Below, one piece after another: positions 16,982 through 26,031 of a DNA stretch of 64,000 nt. The stretch is from Paenibacillus algorifonticola. Lineage in GTDB: Bacteria; Bacillota; Bacilli; Paenibacillales; Paenibacillaceae. The first letter of the stretch is position 1. Every line of letters starts with the position of its first letter. A program made the position numbers and the translations under genes. The notes below the pieces were generated by a model. That model saw only the letters and a program-made list of their open reading frames with translations, was not told the DNA's origin and ran no database searches. The stretch is taken from NCBI RefSeq assembly GCF_000971975.1, contig NZ_LAQO01000026.1, positions 83,202-147,201 of the forward strand, written 5' to 3'.

Positions 16982-17176
16982 AATATAGAAAAGTATATTA
17001 TTTTTACATCCTTTCTCTATATTTCTCGGAATGAAACGCGCCGCGCCGCCAGAGGACGGCGGAAGCCGTTTCACCTTGAAATATAAGAAAGTATATGATT
17101 TGCCATACTTGTTCTTCTATTTCTCGGACTGAAACGCGCCGCGCCGCTAAAGGACGGCGGCAGCCGTTTCACCTTG
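16981..17176. repeat. Two tandem copies of a 98-nt structured intergenic repeat
   Basis: Two units of identical length (16981-17078 and 17079-17176) lie head to tail between the aldehyde dehydrogenase and the BFD-like gene. Each unit has an AT-rich front, where AAATATAGAAAAG can pair with CTTTCTCTATATTT in copy 1, and a GC-rich back where GAAACG and CGTTTC enclose CCGCC/GGCGG. The back halves differ at only a few positions and the fronts diverge more. Neither unit has a T run, so they are not simple terminators. I suspect a dispersed Paenibacillus-type element, not confirmed here. Confidence 0.8.
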
Positions 17177-17190
17177 GGGGGGCTGTTAAG

Positions 17191-17463
17191 ATGAAGCATC
17201 CATCCTTAGTCATTTGCCGCTGCGAGGAAGTGACCATGGAGCAATTGGAAGAAGCCTATGCGTCTGGAAGCTGTACTTCGCGTCAATTGAAGATGAAAAC
17301 GCGGGCAACGATGGGCGCCTGCCAGGGACGGGTTTGCCGAACCCTTGTAGAAACATGGATTCATGTGAAAAATCCGGATGGCCCCCGCGACGCTGAATTA
17401 TTATCGTACCGTCCGCCTATTCGGCCCATCACTTTCGGCCAGCTAGCAAAGGATGAAGCGTAA
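17191..17463 (+). CDS. BFD-like [2Fe-2S] protein
   Basis: A 90-residue protein starting at ATG 17191, just after a run of G that serves as ribosome binding site. Extending the frame upstream to 17095 would translate the repeat, so I reject it. The [2Fe-2S] ligands of the BFD domain are visible: ICRCEEV near the N-terminus and GACQGRVC around residues 42-50. In many HcnB-type alpha subunits this domain is the C-terminal part of the flavoprotein; here the alpha subunit (17792-19027) lacks it, so this free protein probably takes its place. Its stop codon TAATG overlaps the next start by 1 nt. Confidence 0.85.
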   Translation: MKHPSLVICRCEEVTMEQLEEAYASGSCTSRQLKMKTRATMGACQGRVCRTLVETWIHVKNPDGPRDAELLSYRPPIRPITFGQLAKDEA

Positions 17464-17795
17464 TGGAAAGGATTCAAAACCATCCGATACTCGGTCGTTG
17501 GCAGACGCCGCGTGAACCGGTTGCTTTTACCTTTAATGGGAAGCCGATGATGGGGCTTAAGGGAGAGCCAATAGCGGCGGCTCTGCTCGCAGCCGATGTT
17601 CGGACGCTGCGCAGGCATGAGGAATCGGGGCATGCTCGCGGGCTTTACTGTGCCATTGGCCATTGCATGGAATGCCGCCTGAGCGTAGAAGGAAAAGGAT
17701 TAGTACGTTCCTGCCTTACCCCGCTTGAAGAAGGAATGTGTATATCCGAAGGGCTCCAGCTTCCAAATGAAATAACGGGGAGGAAGCTGCTATGA
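17463..17795 (+). CDS. [2Fe-2S] ferredoxin-like subunit (HcnA / gamma type)
   Basis: A 110-residue protein with plant-ferredoxin-type cluster ligands Cys63, Cys68, Cys71 and Cys84 (YCAIGHCMEC, then RSC). It resembles HcnA and the gamma subunit of heteromeric D-hydroxyproline dehydrogenase, which carries electrons between the flavin subunits. It is coupled on both sides: the start overlaps the BFD-like stop and the stop overlaps the alpha start (ATGA). Confidence 0.87.
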   Translation: MERIQNHPILGRWQTPREPVAFTFNGKPMMGLKGEPIAAALLAADVRTLRRHEESGHARGLYCAIGHCMECRLSVEGKGLVRSCLTPLEEGMCISEGLQLPNEITGRKLL

Positions 17796-19027
17796 CGAAG
17801 GATAGCCAGCCCGATCTCATTATTGTGGGTGCTGGGCCAGCTGGCTTGTCGGCAGCTGTTGTAGCTGCTGAACATGGCTTGGTCGTCACTATTTTGGATG
17901 AATTTCCCGAGCCGGGGGGACGCATGCTTGGCCAGTTTCATGAAGAGAAGGGCCACTGGTGGGTAGGGAAACAGATCGCCCATAATCTCATCGAGCAGTG
18001 CTGCGCATTAGGGGTTCATATTCGCTGCGGTGTATCGGTGCACGGCATGTGGAAAAACGGTCATCGTTGGGTGATTAGAACGTCAGACGGTTCCATCACG
18101 GCAGCTAACGTATTGCTGGCAACGGGCGGTGCTGAGATCCCGCAGCCGTCTCCTGGGTGGACACTGCCTGGCGTCATGTCCATTGGCGCGGCACAAGTGA
18201 TGACTAATGTACATTTTGTTAAACCCGGACGCCGCGGCCTGATTATCGGGGTTAACGTGCTAGCGATGGCAATCGCTCGCGAGCTGTCGGTAAGCGGGGT
18301 ATCCATCGCAGCCATCGTGCTGCCTTCGCAAAGCCCGCTTTCTGGAAAAGACGCTTTGCCTAAAGAAAATGTAGAAAAATTGCTCGGATTGGCCCATTTA
18401 GCTCCGTCTCCGTTAATGAGAATGGGAGGCAGAGCAGCCCATTCTCTAAAAATGGCAGGGGTGGTAACCCATTATTTTCCGCGAGGCGGCATCAAGCTAT
18501 GGGATATTCCGTTAAAGCTGCGGACAACGGCCATAGCTATCAATGGCAAAGACCGTGTGGAATCGGTGACGCTTGCAGACTTAAATGGTCGTGGAGAAAT
18601 GATTGCCGGAAGCGAGCGTGAGGAAAAGGTTGATTTCGTCGCTCTTGCGGGCGGATTATATCCATTAGCCGAATTAGCTTCGGTTGCCGGGTGTCCATTT
18701 GTTTATATAAAAGAGCTCGGCGGCCATATTCCGCTCCATAGCGAAGAGATGCAGACTCCAGTGGCAGGGCTGTATGTAGCCGGCAATATTACTGGTGTCG
18801 AAAGTGCTCTTGTAGCGATGGCGCAGGGGCAGCTTGCAGCCACTTCCATTTGCAGAGATGCAGGGCTGCTCGGCAGCCAAAGCGATACCAAAATAGCGGA
18901 GGCGAAGCAAAAGGTTCAGCAAGTCCGGGCTTCCGCTTTAATTCAATTTCATCCGGGCATTCCAAAGGCGAGAGAGCAAGTATACAAAATGTGGGCGAAA
19001 GGCTGTGACTGCGTTGAAAATAACTGA
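17792..19027 (+). CDS. FAD/NAD(P)-dependent oxidoreductase (HcnB / alpha type)
   Basis: A 411-residue flavoprotein with an N-terminal dinucleotide motif (IVGAGPAGLS) and a second Rossmann motif in the middle (IIGVNVLAMA). It corresponds to the alpha subunit of heteromeric D-hydroxyproline or proline dehydrogenases, which passes electrons from the beta-subunit FAD towards the respiratory chain or a dye acceptor. It is shorter than typical HcnB because it lacks the C-terminal [2Fe-2S] domain, ending instead with a few residues including CDCVENN. The start overlaps the gamma gene by 4 nt and the end overlaps the second GH127 gene by about 20 nt. Confidence 0.87.
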   Translation: MTKDSQPDLIIVGAGPAGLSAAVVAAEHGLVVTILDEFPEPGGRMLGQFHEEKGHWWVGKQIAHNLIEQCCALGVHIRCGVSVHGMWKNGHRWVIRTSDGSITAANVLLATGGAEIPQPSPGWTLPGVMSIGAAQVMTNVHFVKPGRRGLIIGVNVLAMAIARELSVSGVSIAAIVLPSQSPLSGKDALPKENVEKLLGLAHLAPSPLMRMGGRAAHSLKMAGVVTHYFPRGGIKLWDIPLKLRTTAIAINGKDRVESVTLADLNGRGEMIAGSEREEKVDFVALAGGLYPLAELASVAGCPFVYIKELGGHIPLHSEEMQTPVAGLYVAGNITGVESALVAMAQGQLAATSICRDAGLLGSQSDTKIAEAKQKVQQVRASALIQFHPGIPKAREQVYKMWAKGCDCVENN

Positions 19028-20999
19028 AAACACCGAAAAGTGGCGGAAAGTTTCGTATAAATCAGTCAAAATTCATGATCCCTTTTGGTCCAATTATAGA
19101 AGCATGGTTCGTGATGAGGTCATTCCCTATCAATGGGAGGCCATCAACGACCGGGTTGAAGGCGCTTCCCCCAGCCATGCGCTGCAAAACTATCGCATAG
19201 CGGCTGGCGAAGCCGAAGGAGCTTTTTATGGTTATATTTTTCAAGATAGCGATGTAACGAAATGGTTAGAGGCTGTTGCATACAGCTTGCATGCCGATCC
19301 AAATGCGGAGCTGGAAAAGCTCGCGGATGAAACGATAGATTTGTTGGGGAAAGCACAGCAGCCGGACGGCTACCTGAATACTTATTTTACGATTCAAAAG
19401 CAGGACCAGCGCTGGACGAATGAACGCGATAATCATGAAACCTATTGCGCGGGCCATCTGATAGAAGCAGCCGTGGCTTATTTTGAAACGACCGGCAAAC
19501 GCAGGCTGCTGGATATCGCCTGCAAGCTGGCAGATCATATTGATTCCGTGTTTGGCGAAGAACAGGGCAAGCTGCGCGGTTATCCCGGGCATCAGGAAAT
19601 AGAGCTTGCGCTAATGAAGCTTTATAGCGCAACGGGGCAGGAGCGATATTTGAAGCTATGCCAGTTTTTTATTGACGAGCGCGGCCAGGAGCCCCATTAT
19701 TTCAAGCTTGAAGCAGAGAAGCGGGCTGAGAAACGGGGTCGGGAATCGCTGCTCCGTGAAGGCTACTATTCGTTATATAAAAACAATTACGAATACAATC
19801 AAGCTCATTTGCCTGTTCGGGAGCAGCTGGTGGCGACAGGACACGCCGTTCGAGCGGTATATATGTATACCGCTATGGCAGATTTGGCTGGAGCGACAAA
19901 CGATACAGCGCTGCTCGAAAGCTGCAAAAGGTTATGGGAAAACGTTACGCAAAAACAGATGTATTTAACGGGAGGCATTGGGTCAAATCACGATGGGGAG
20001 GCCTTTTCCTTCGACTATGACTTGCCCAGCGATACCGCTTACACCGAGACATGCGCTTCTATCGGCCTTATTTTCTGGGCGCAGAGCATGCTCCATCTTG
20101 AACCAGACAGCAAATATGCAGACGTTATCGAGCGCGCTTTGTATAACGGAACTATCAGCGGCATGGGGCTGGATGGCAAAAGCTTTTTCTATGTCAATCC
20201 GCTGGAAGTGTGGCCAGCCGCCTGTAAACGTCCGGATAAAAGGCATGTGAAGCCCTCCCGGCAAAAATGGTTCGGCTGCGCTTGCTGCCCGCCCAATCTC
20301 GCCCGTCTTATCGCCTCACTCGGCTCTTATATTTATTCCCAAAACGAGCATACGGTTTATGTCCATCAGTATATCGGCAGCGAAACTACGCTGAAAGTGG
20401 CTGGGCAAAACGTTAGCCTATCCCAGCAAGCCAATTTTCCTTGGGAAGAAACGGTTGATATTAACGTGACTCCTGAACGTGAAGAAGCGTTTACGATCGC
20501 CGTTCGCATCCCGGATTGGTGCGACGATGCAGCGATTAAGGTGAATGGTCAAGCGATTGCTCCAGATTCGCTCCAATTCCACAAAGGTTATGCCGCGATA
20601 ACCCGTATTTGGCATACGGGAGATCAAATCGCGCTAAAATTCCCCATGGCAATCAAGCGCCTATATGCGCATCCTGAGGTTCGTGCTAACGCGGGCAAGG
20701 TGGCCTTGCAGCGGGGGCCTGTCGTTTATTGCTTGGAGGAAGCGGATAATGGGGCGGCCTTATCGCATATTTCGCTGCCTGAGCAAGCACGGCTTGCCGC
20801 CCATTTTAAACCTGATTTGCTTGGCGGTATTGTCGTAATTGAAGGCCAGGCCTTGCGTAGCGAGCTGTCAGACAGCAGCCCAAGATTATATGAATCCCGC
20901 AAGCGAAGCGAGCAGTCCTTCACTTTTCGGGCTATTCCTTATTATGCTTGGGCTAATCGTGGTGAAGGAGAAATGGCCGTGTGGGTTCGGGAAAGCTAA
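19005..20999 (+). CDS. GH127 beta-L-arabinofuranosidase, HypBA1-like
   Basis: About 664 residues, no signal peptide. Numbered from GTG 19005, the residues Glu332, Glu348, Cys350, Cys427 and Cys428 sit exactly 10 positions after HypBA1 Glu322, Glu338, Cys340, Cys417 and Cys418 (motifs DGEAFSF, TETCAS, CACCPPN), so the Zn-dependent cysteine nucleophile centre is complete. TTG 19014, at better spacing from GAAAGG, is an alternative start; either way it overlaps the alpha-subunit gene. HypBA1 of Bifidobacterium longum releases L-arabinose from beta-1,2-arabinobiose and Ara-Hyp. Together with the hydroxyproline genes immediately upstream this is strong support for hydroxyproline arabinosides as substrates. 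It differs clearly from the longer GH127 at 7786. Confidence 0.92.
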   Translation: MTALKITENTEKWRKVSYKSVKIHDPFWSNYRSMVRDEVIPYQWEAINDRVEGASPSHALQNYRIAAGEAEGAFYGYIFQDSDVTKWLEAVAYSLHADPNAELEKLADETIDLLGKAQQPDGYLNTYFTIQKQDQRWTNERDNHETYCAGHLIEAAVAYFETTGKRRLLDIACKLADHIDSVFGEEQGKLRGYPGHQEIELALMKLYSATGQERYLKLCQFFIDERGQEPHYFKLEAEKRAEKRGRESLLREGYYSLYKNNYEYNQAHLPVREQLVATGHAVRAVYMYTAMADLAGATNDTALLESCKRLWENVTQKQMYLTGGIGSNHDGEAFSFDYDLPSDTAYTETCASIGLIFWAQSMLHLEPDSKYADVIERALYNGTISGMGLDGKSFFYVNPLEVWPAACKRPDKRHVKPSRQKWFGCACCPPNLARLIASLGSYIYSQNEHTVYVHQYIGSETTLKVAGQNVSLSQQANFPWEETVDINVTPEREEAFTIAVRIPDWCDDAAIKVNGQAIAPDSLQFHKGYAAITRIWHTGDQIALKFPMAIKRLYAHPEVRANAGKVALQRGPVVYCLEEADNGAALSHISLPEQARLAAHFKPDLLGGIVVIEGQALRSELSDSSPRLYESRKRSEQSFTFRAIPYYAWANRGEGEMAVWVRES

Positions 21000-21025
21000 A
21001 ACGCTGATTAGAGGGAGGCCTGAAC

Positions 21026-23695
21026 ATGAAAAAATGGATTTCATTCATCATTAGTTTTGTGTTATTCGTTTCTATGTTTGCTATGCCCGCTGCCGCGAAG
21101 CCTAAACCTGTTCAGCCGGAACTTTCGAGCGGCGAAGCGAAGATTGAAGATATTTTTGGAAGAACTATTAACTATTACGGCGTTGAACTGGTTGACTGGC
21201 AAGGCTATATCGCCAACCCCTATGTAAAGTTGAACGTCATTCCACCTGCCGATGCCGCTTACCCGCTCACCATAGACATTAAGGCAACAGGCACCTCTCG
21301 CTTGATGATGGACCGGCCAAGTACATTGAGCGCAACAGGTGCCCAAAAAACGCTAGTATTTGATACCGCCCACGATCGCAAAGCGTTTTTGCTGGAAATT
21401 CATCCGGACCGGATAGGCGGCAGCGGCGAAATTGAACATTATACGCTTGAGCTGTCGGTGACCGATGCGAATGGAATGGTTCGAACGCAAACAACGCCTA
21501 TTCGCGTATTGGATCAGGATGATGAGAAGGAGCCTGAGCTTCCTTTAAAATTCGATTACCGATTTGATACGATACAGCCTTATTTTAGTGATCCTGCTAT
21601 TCGCGAGGCGGGCGAGCAGGCGATTAAGGATTGGTTTTATTTTTTTGATATGGAGTCGTTTGATACGGTTCCCGCGAACTCTGAAGTAAGCATGCTTCCC
21701 GAGGATAACTTTGACGGCCATATTGAAGTAACCAATGATGAGCCGTACAACGGGATGTGGATTTTTCTAAGAGGGCTCAATGGACCTTATTCTACAGGCG
21801 CCCCGACGGACAATGGAAAATATCATAAGCGCAGCGGCATTACAATTCCGGATAAGCTTCATCGTTCATTAATGACGATCCTTGATTTTTACGATACGGC
21901 GACGCCATTTACCTCTTTGGATGACGAAGAGTGGTACCTTACGGAAATGTCGAATACATCTACCGATGTGTATGGCCTCATTATGCATGAGTTTGGCCAT
22001 GCGCTCGTATTTTCCGGCAACTGGAAAGGGGTAGCTGCTTATAAGCGAAGCGGGGGCACAGCAGACAATATCGTTGCCTATCAAGGCGGGCCTGTTCCGC
22101 TCGACGGAACCTATCATATTCCAGGAGAAGAGCCCTATTGGGATCGGATCAGCGGTCAAAATGGCGGACGAACGCATCTTTTTCACAATAAGCGCTGGAT
22201 GCTGACGAAGCTGACCCTGCTGATTGCAGAAAAAGCGGGGTGGAAGCTAAACGATAAGCTGACTCCTTTCCTGAGTCCGTCTATTAAGAACATTCCGATT
22301 CCAAATGCGAAGCAGGGGAAAAATTATGAGCTGCAGCTGCAAGCGGAGGGCGGGGTTCCTTTTTATGATTGGACGATTCTAGATGGTGCCTTGCCTCAAG
22401 GGCTGGCCTTGGACCGCTTCACCGGCAAAATCGCGGGAAAAGTGTCTGGGCAAGCAGCAGAAGGAAGCTATACGTTCACTGTACAGCTCCGCGATTACGA
22501 TGAACTTGGAACCCCTGTTCAAAAGAAATTTACGTTAAATGTGGGCCAAGGGGAGCTTTTAGGAAGCTATTTGTTTGATGAAGAAGAGGGGACGATCGCC
22601 CTTGATTATTCGGGAGCGGGGTACGATGTCTCGACCTTGCATGCAAGCAGAACAGATGGGGCGAGAGGGGGTGGGATAGCCTTTAATGGTGCTTCCAATT
22701 ATGTCGAACTGCCACGTGACATGCTGAAAAAAGCAAAAGCGTTCTCGTTCTCTTCATGGGTGAACGTGACAGGTAGTGTCTATTCTCCAAGCTCAGTTGG
22801 CGTGACGAATTCGGTTTATAATACGAGCTCGCGGATTTTTGAATTTGGCTCATCGGATTCGAAGCATATAGCACTATCAACGGATTCCCAAGGCGGCTTG
22901 GACTTTACAGTATCGAGAAAAGGGGGCAAAGAGGAAGTAAGCATCTCTGGGGGCGGCATATCCTTGGGAAAATGGCAGCATGTGGCGGTCACGGCATCGG
23001 GTAATACGGCCGTCCTTTATGTGAATGGGACGGAAGTGGCGAGAACCTCTAATTTGACCCTAGGAGCGATCGAATCCATTTTAAAGGGGAAGCACCATTA
23101 CGTTGGAAAGTCTCAAAGCAATGATCGTTATTGGAACGGCATTTTGGATGAAGTTAAGCTTTATAATCGCGCTTTGTCTGCTGCCGAGATTGCCAGTCTT
23201 GCAGCAGATCAGCCATTGCCTCCAGTTGTTGATCCACCAGCGCCAGTAAATCCTAATGTGGCGATTGAAGGAAGCATTACAACTTCCTACGTCTCGCCTT
23301 GGGAGAGCTTGGTAGGTCTAAATGACGAGTATGAACCGGAGAGCTCCGCAGATCGAGGGCATCCGGTGTATGGCAACTGGGACTCGCACGGAACCGAGCA
23401 ATGGGTGCAATATGATTTTGACCAGCCTTTTACGATATCGTCTAGTGAAGTGTATTGGTTTGATGATAATGACGGCATCGATTTGCCGGAGTCGTTCTAC
23501 ATCCAATATTGGGATGGAACGAATTGGGCGCATGTTTCCAATCCTTCTGCCTATGGTGTATTGCCGGACCAGTATAATGTGACCACCTTTGATCCGGTGA
23601 CGACGACGAAAATTCGGCTAACGATGAAGGCCAAGGAAACGACTTCAACGGGCATTGAGCAGTGGAAGGTCATCCGCGTGACGGAAACAGACTAG
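21026..23695 (+). CDS. Secreted zinc metalloprotease with PIG, LamG and discoidin-like domains
   Basis: An 889-residue protein with a cleavable signal peptide (hydrophobic core then PAAAKP). A conserved N-terminal domain (to about 170) of no recognised family is followed by a zincin-type catalytic domain with His321-Glu322 and His325 (HEFGHAL). Residues 425-510 look like a bacterial putative-Ig (PIG) domain, 515-735 like a LamG/concanavalin fold, and 745-889 like an F5/8-type carbohydrate-binding domain. It follows the HypBA1-like gene by 26 nt with GAGGGAGG as ribosome binding site. A secreted protease with glycan-binding modules in this position would suit attack on hydroxyproline-rich cell-wall glycoproteins; the specificity is inferred. 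Confidence 0.82.
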   Translation: MKKWISFIISFVLFVSMFAMPAAAKPKPVQPELSSGEAKIEDIFGRTINYYGVELVDWQGYIANPYVKLNVIPPADAAYPLTIDIKATGTSRLMMDRPSTLSATGAQKTLVFDTAHDRKAFLLEIHPDRIGGSGEIEHYTLELSVTDANGMVRTQTTPIRVLDQDDEKEPELPLKFDYRFDTIQPYFSDPAIREAGEQAIKDWFYFFDMESFDTVPANSEVSMLPEDNFDGHIEVTNDEPYNGMWIFLRGLNGPYSTGAPTDNGKYHKRSGITIPDKLHRSLMTILDFYDTATPFTSLDDEEWYLTEMSNTSTDVYGLIMHEFGHALVFSGNWKGVAAYKRSGGTADNIVAYQGGPVPLDGTYHIPGEEPYWDRISGQNGGRTHLFHNKRWMLTKLTLLIAEKAGWKLNDKLTPFLSPSIKNIPIPNAKQGKNYELQLQAEGGVPFYDWTILDGALPQGLALDRFTGKIAGKVSGQAAEGSYTFTVQLRDYDELGTPVQKKFTLNVGQGELLGSYLFDEEEGTIALDYSGAGYDVSTLHASRTDGARGGGIAFNGASNYVELPRDMLKKAKAFSFSSWVNVTGSVYSPSSVGVTNSVYNTSSRIFEFGSSDSKHIALSTDSQGGLDFTVSRKGGKEEVSISGGGISLGKWQHVAVTASGNTAVLYVNGTEVARTSNLTLGAIESILKGKHHYVGKSQSNDRYWNGILDEVKLYNRALSAAEIASLAADQPLPPVVDPPAPVNPNVAIEGSITTSYVSPWESLVGLNDEYEPESSADRGHPVYGNWDSHGTEQWVQYDFDQPFTISSSEVYWFDDNDGIDLPESFYIQYWDGTNWAHVSNPSAYGVLPDQYNVTTFDPVTTTKIRLTMKAKETTSTGIEQWKVIRVTETD

Positions 23696-23786
23696 GCCCT
23701 ATTAGACAGACATAAGAGCAACTGGCAGAAAACAGAAGACAGAGGACAGAAGGCAGGCAATCCAAAAATAAAAGGGAGGCTTGGCG

Positions 23787-25985
23787 ATGTTGAAAATGGA
23801 TACGAAACGCAAATCCGTTAAAAAAATAATGTCAGCAGTTGTTTGTTTGGCCTTGCTTTTAGGTGTAATAGGCACGATTCCACAAAAACCGATTTATGCA
23901 GCTGCCAATTTTGCAGAAGTAGTAGATATATTTGGGCGGACCGTTAATGACAACGGCATTGACTTGGTCGATTGGCAGGGCTACCTTGCGAATCCTTCCG
24001 TTAAGCTTACGGTTAAACCGCCATCGAGCGCTGTTTTCCCCGTTACGATTAACCTGCGTACACAGGGAACGACCAGGCTGATGATGAATAAGCCTAGTAC
24101 GTTATCGGCAACAGGCTCGGCGAAAACGCTAACTTTTACTAATGCATCCCAGCAGCTGGACTTTGAATTAGCGATTCACCCAGACCGTATTGGCGGACCT
24201 AACGAAATCGAAAATTACACGCTGAGCTTGCAAGTCGTTCAAAGCAATAATACACAGAGCACACAAACGATTCCGATTCGGGTGCTGGATCAGGATGATA
24301 ATGCAGAACCGTCGCTGCCTATTAACTTTGATTACCGTTTCGATACGATCACGGGCATCTTTGCAGATGCGGGAGTGAAGGCGGCTACGGAGCAGGGCGT
24401 CAAGGACTGGTTTTATTTCTTTGATGAGACGCCATATGACACAGTAGCTTCAGGCACTGAAAACATTTCAATTCCAGGCGATAACTGGCTTAATCCCATT
24501 TCGGCAACCAATAATGCCGCCTATAACGGCGTATGGGTTTTTCTGCGCGGCTTAAATGATCCTTACTCAACGGGTTATCCGGCAGATAACGGCAAATACC
24601 ATAAACGGGCTGGGGTTCAGGGGCCGATTCACCGCTCTTATGGACTGATTTTGGACTTTTATTCAGGGTTTACACCGTTCTCCTCTTTGAATGATGAAGA
24701 GTATTATTTAGCTCAAATGCCCGGAGCTTCTTGCACCTCAAACTGCCAAACAGATGTGTTAGGCTTGATCGCTCATGAATTTGGCCACGCTGTTGCCTTC
24801 CACAGCAGCTGGAGCGGCATGGTAAACTACCATAGCGCCGGTGGCAGCAATGATGCGGAAGTAATCGCTTATCAAGGGAACGCGGTTCCGCTCGATACCA
24901 GCTATCATATTTCGGATGCCAATCCCTTGTATTGGGACCGAATCAGCGGCCAAAGTGGAGGCAGAAATCACAAGTTTCCTTCCCAGCGCTGGATGATGAC
25001 GAAGCTGAGTTTATTGATCGCCGAAAATGCAGGCTGGAAGATCAATAAAAATCTGTCTCCATTCGTAGCGCCGTCCATCGTAACAACCTCGTTGCCGAAC
25101 GGAACGAAGGGCGCAGCTTATTCGCAGCAGCTCACAGCCAAGGGCGGTGTGCCTTTCTACGATTGGAATGTAACGAGCGGCTCGCTTCCACCAGGGCTGA
25201 CGTTAGATCGCTTTAAAGGAACCCTTACAGGAACGATTGACAATAGTGCGCCTCAAAGCAGCTATACGTTCACCGTTCAGCTAAGGGATTACGACACGCA
25301 AAGCACGCCTGTCACCAAATCGTTTACGATTAATTTAGGTGGAGGCGGCCCAGTCAGCAGTGTCGTTGCCCAATATTTATTTGATGAAACAAACGGAACT
25401 TCGGCAGCGGATGCATCAGGCAATGGAAAGACTGCTACGCTGAGCGGCGGCATTACTTGGGTCGCAGGGCATGCGTCCAACGCGGTCAATTTTAACGGTT
25501 CCACGGAATATGGCAGCTTGCCATCTGGCATTGTAAGCAGCTTGAATGATTTCACTATTGCTACTTGGGTCAAGTTGAACTCGGTATCGGATTGGACGCG
25601 AATTTTTGATTTTGGCACGGGTACAACGACCAACATGTTCTTAACGCCAAGTCCAGGCGGTGCTGGGCTAAGATTTTCCATTACGAATAGCGGCAGCGGA
25701 GGGGAGCAGCGGATATCATCAACGACGGCGTTCCCGACAGGGGTATGGAAGCATGTCGGAGTAACGCTGTCGGGGAATACGGCAAGTCTGTATGTAGATG
25801 GCGTGCTTGTAGGCACCAATACGAATATGACGCTTAAGCCATCGAGTCTAGGCAATACGACGCTTAACTATTTGGGCCGTTCGCAATATTCAGGAGACCC
25901 ATACTTAAACGGTGGACTCGACGATTTCCGAATTTACAATCGAGCGCTTAGCGCAGCGGAAATGACCACACTATTTAACAGCTAA
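23787..25985 (+). CDS. Secreted zinc metalloprotease paralogue with PIG and LamG domains
   Basis: About 732 residues, the paralogue of the preceding gene. ATG 23787 lies 7 nt after GGGAGG; TTG 23781 is too close. After a signal peptide (ending IYAAANF), the same N-terminal domain, zincin motif HEFGHAV (about residue 330), PIG domain and LamG domain follow in the same order, but the C-terminal discoidin-like domain is absent. It also has a Cys pair (SCTSNC) before the active site that the first copy lacks. The gap between the two genes carries a short purine-rich microrepeat (CAGAAAACAGAAGACAGAGG). A strong terminator follows, marking the end of the locus. Confidence 0.82.
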   Translation: MLKMDTKRKSVKKIMSAVVCLALLLGVIGTIPQKPIYAAANFAEVVDIFGRTVNDNGIDLVDWQGYLANPSVKLTVKPPSSAVFPVTINLRTQGTTRLMMNKPSTLSATGSAKTLTFTNASQQLDFELAIHPDRIGGPNEIENYTLSLQVVQSNNTQSTQTIPIRVLDQDDNAEPSLPINFDYRFDTITGIFADAGVKAATEQGVKDWFYFFDETPYDTVASGTENISIPGDNWLNPISATNNAAYNGVWVFLRGLNDPYSTGYPADNGKYHKRAGVQGPIHRSYGLILDFYSGFTPFSSLNDEEYYLAQMPGASCTSNCQTDVLGLIAHEFGHAVAFHSSWSGMVNYHSAGGSNDAEVIAYQGNAVPLDTSYHISDANPLYWDRISGQSGGRNHKFPSQRWMMTKLSLLIAENAGWKINKNLSPFVAPSIVTTSLPNGTKGAAYSQQLTAKGGVPFYDWNVTSGSLPPGLTLDRFKGTLTGTIDNSAPQSSYTFTVQLRDYDTQSTPVTKSFTINLGGGGPVSSVVAQYLFDETNGTSAADASGNGKTATLSGGITWVAGHASNAVNFNGSTEYGSLPSGIVSSLNDFTIATWVKLNSVSDWTRIFDFGTGTTTNMFLTPSPGGAGLRFSITNSGSGGEQRISSTTAFPTGVWKHVGVTLSGNTASLYVDGVLVGTNTNMTLKPSSLGNTTLNYLGRSQYSGDPYLNGGLDDFRIYNRALSAAEMTTLFNS

Positions 25986-26031
25986 CGCAAAAGCAAAAGC
26001 TCCTGTTCTCAGTGTCGTTTCTGTAAGTGAA

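Noticed and set aside
17095..17190. N-terminal extension of the BFD-like protein to an ATG at 17095
   Set aside because: It would translate the 98-nt structured repeat; ATG 17191 is next to the G-rich site and gives the normal BFD domain length.
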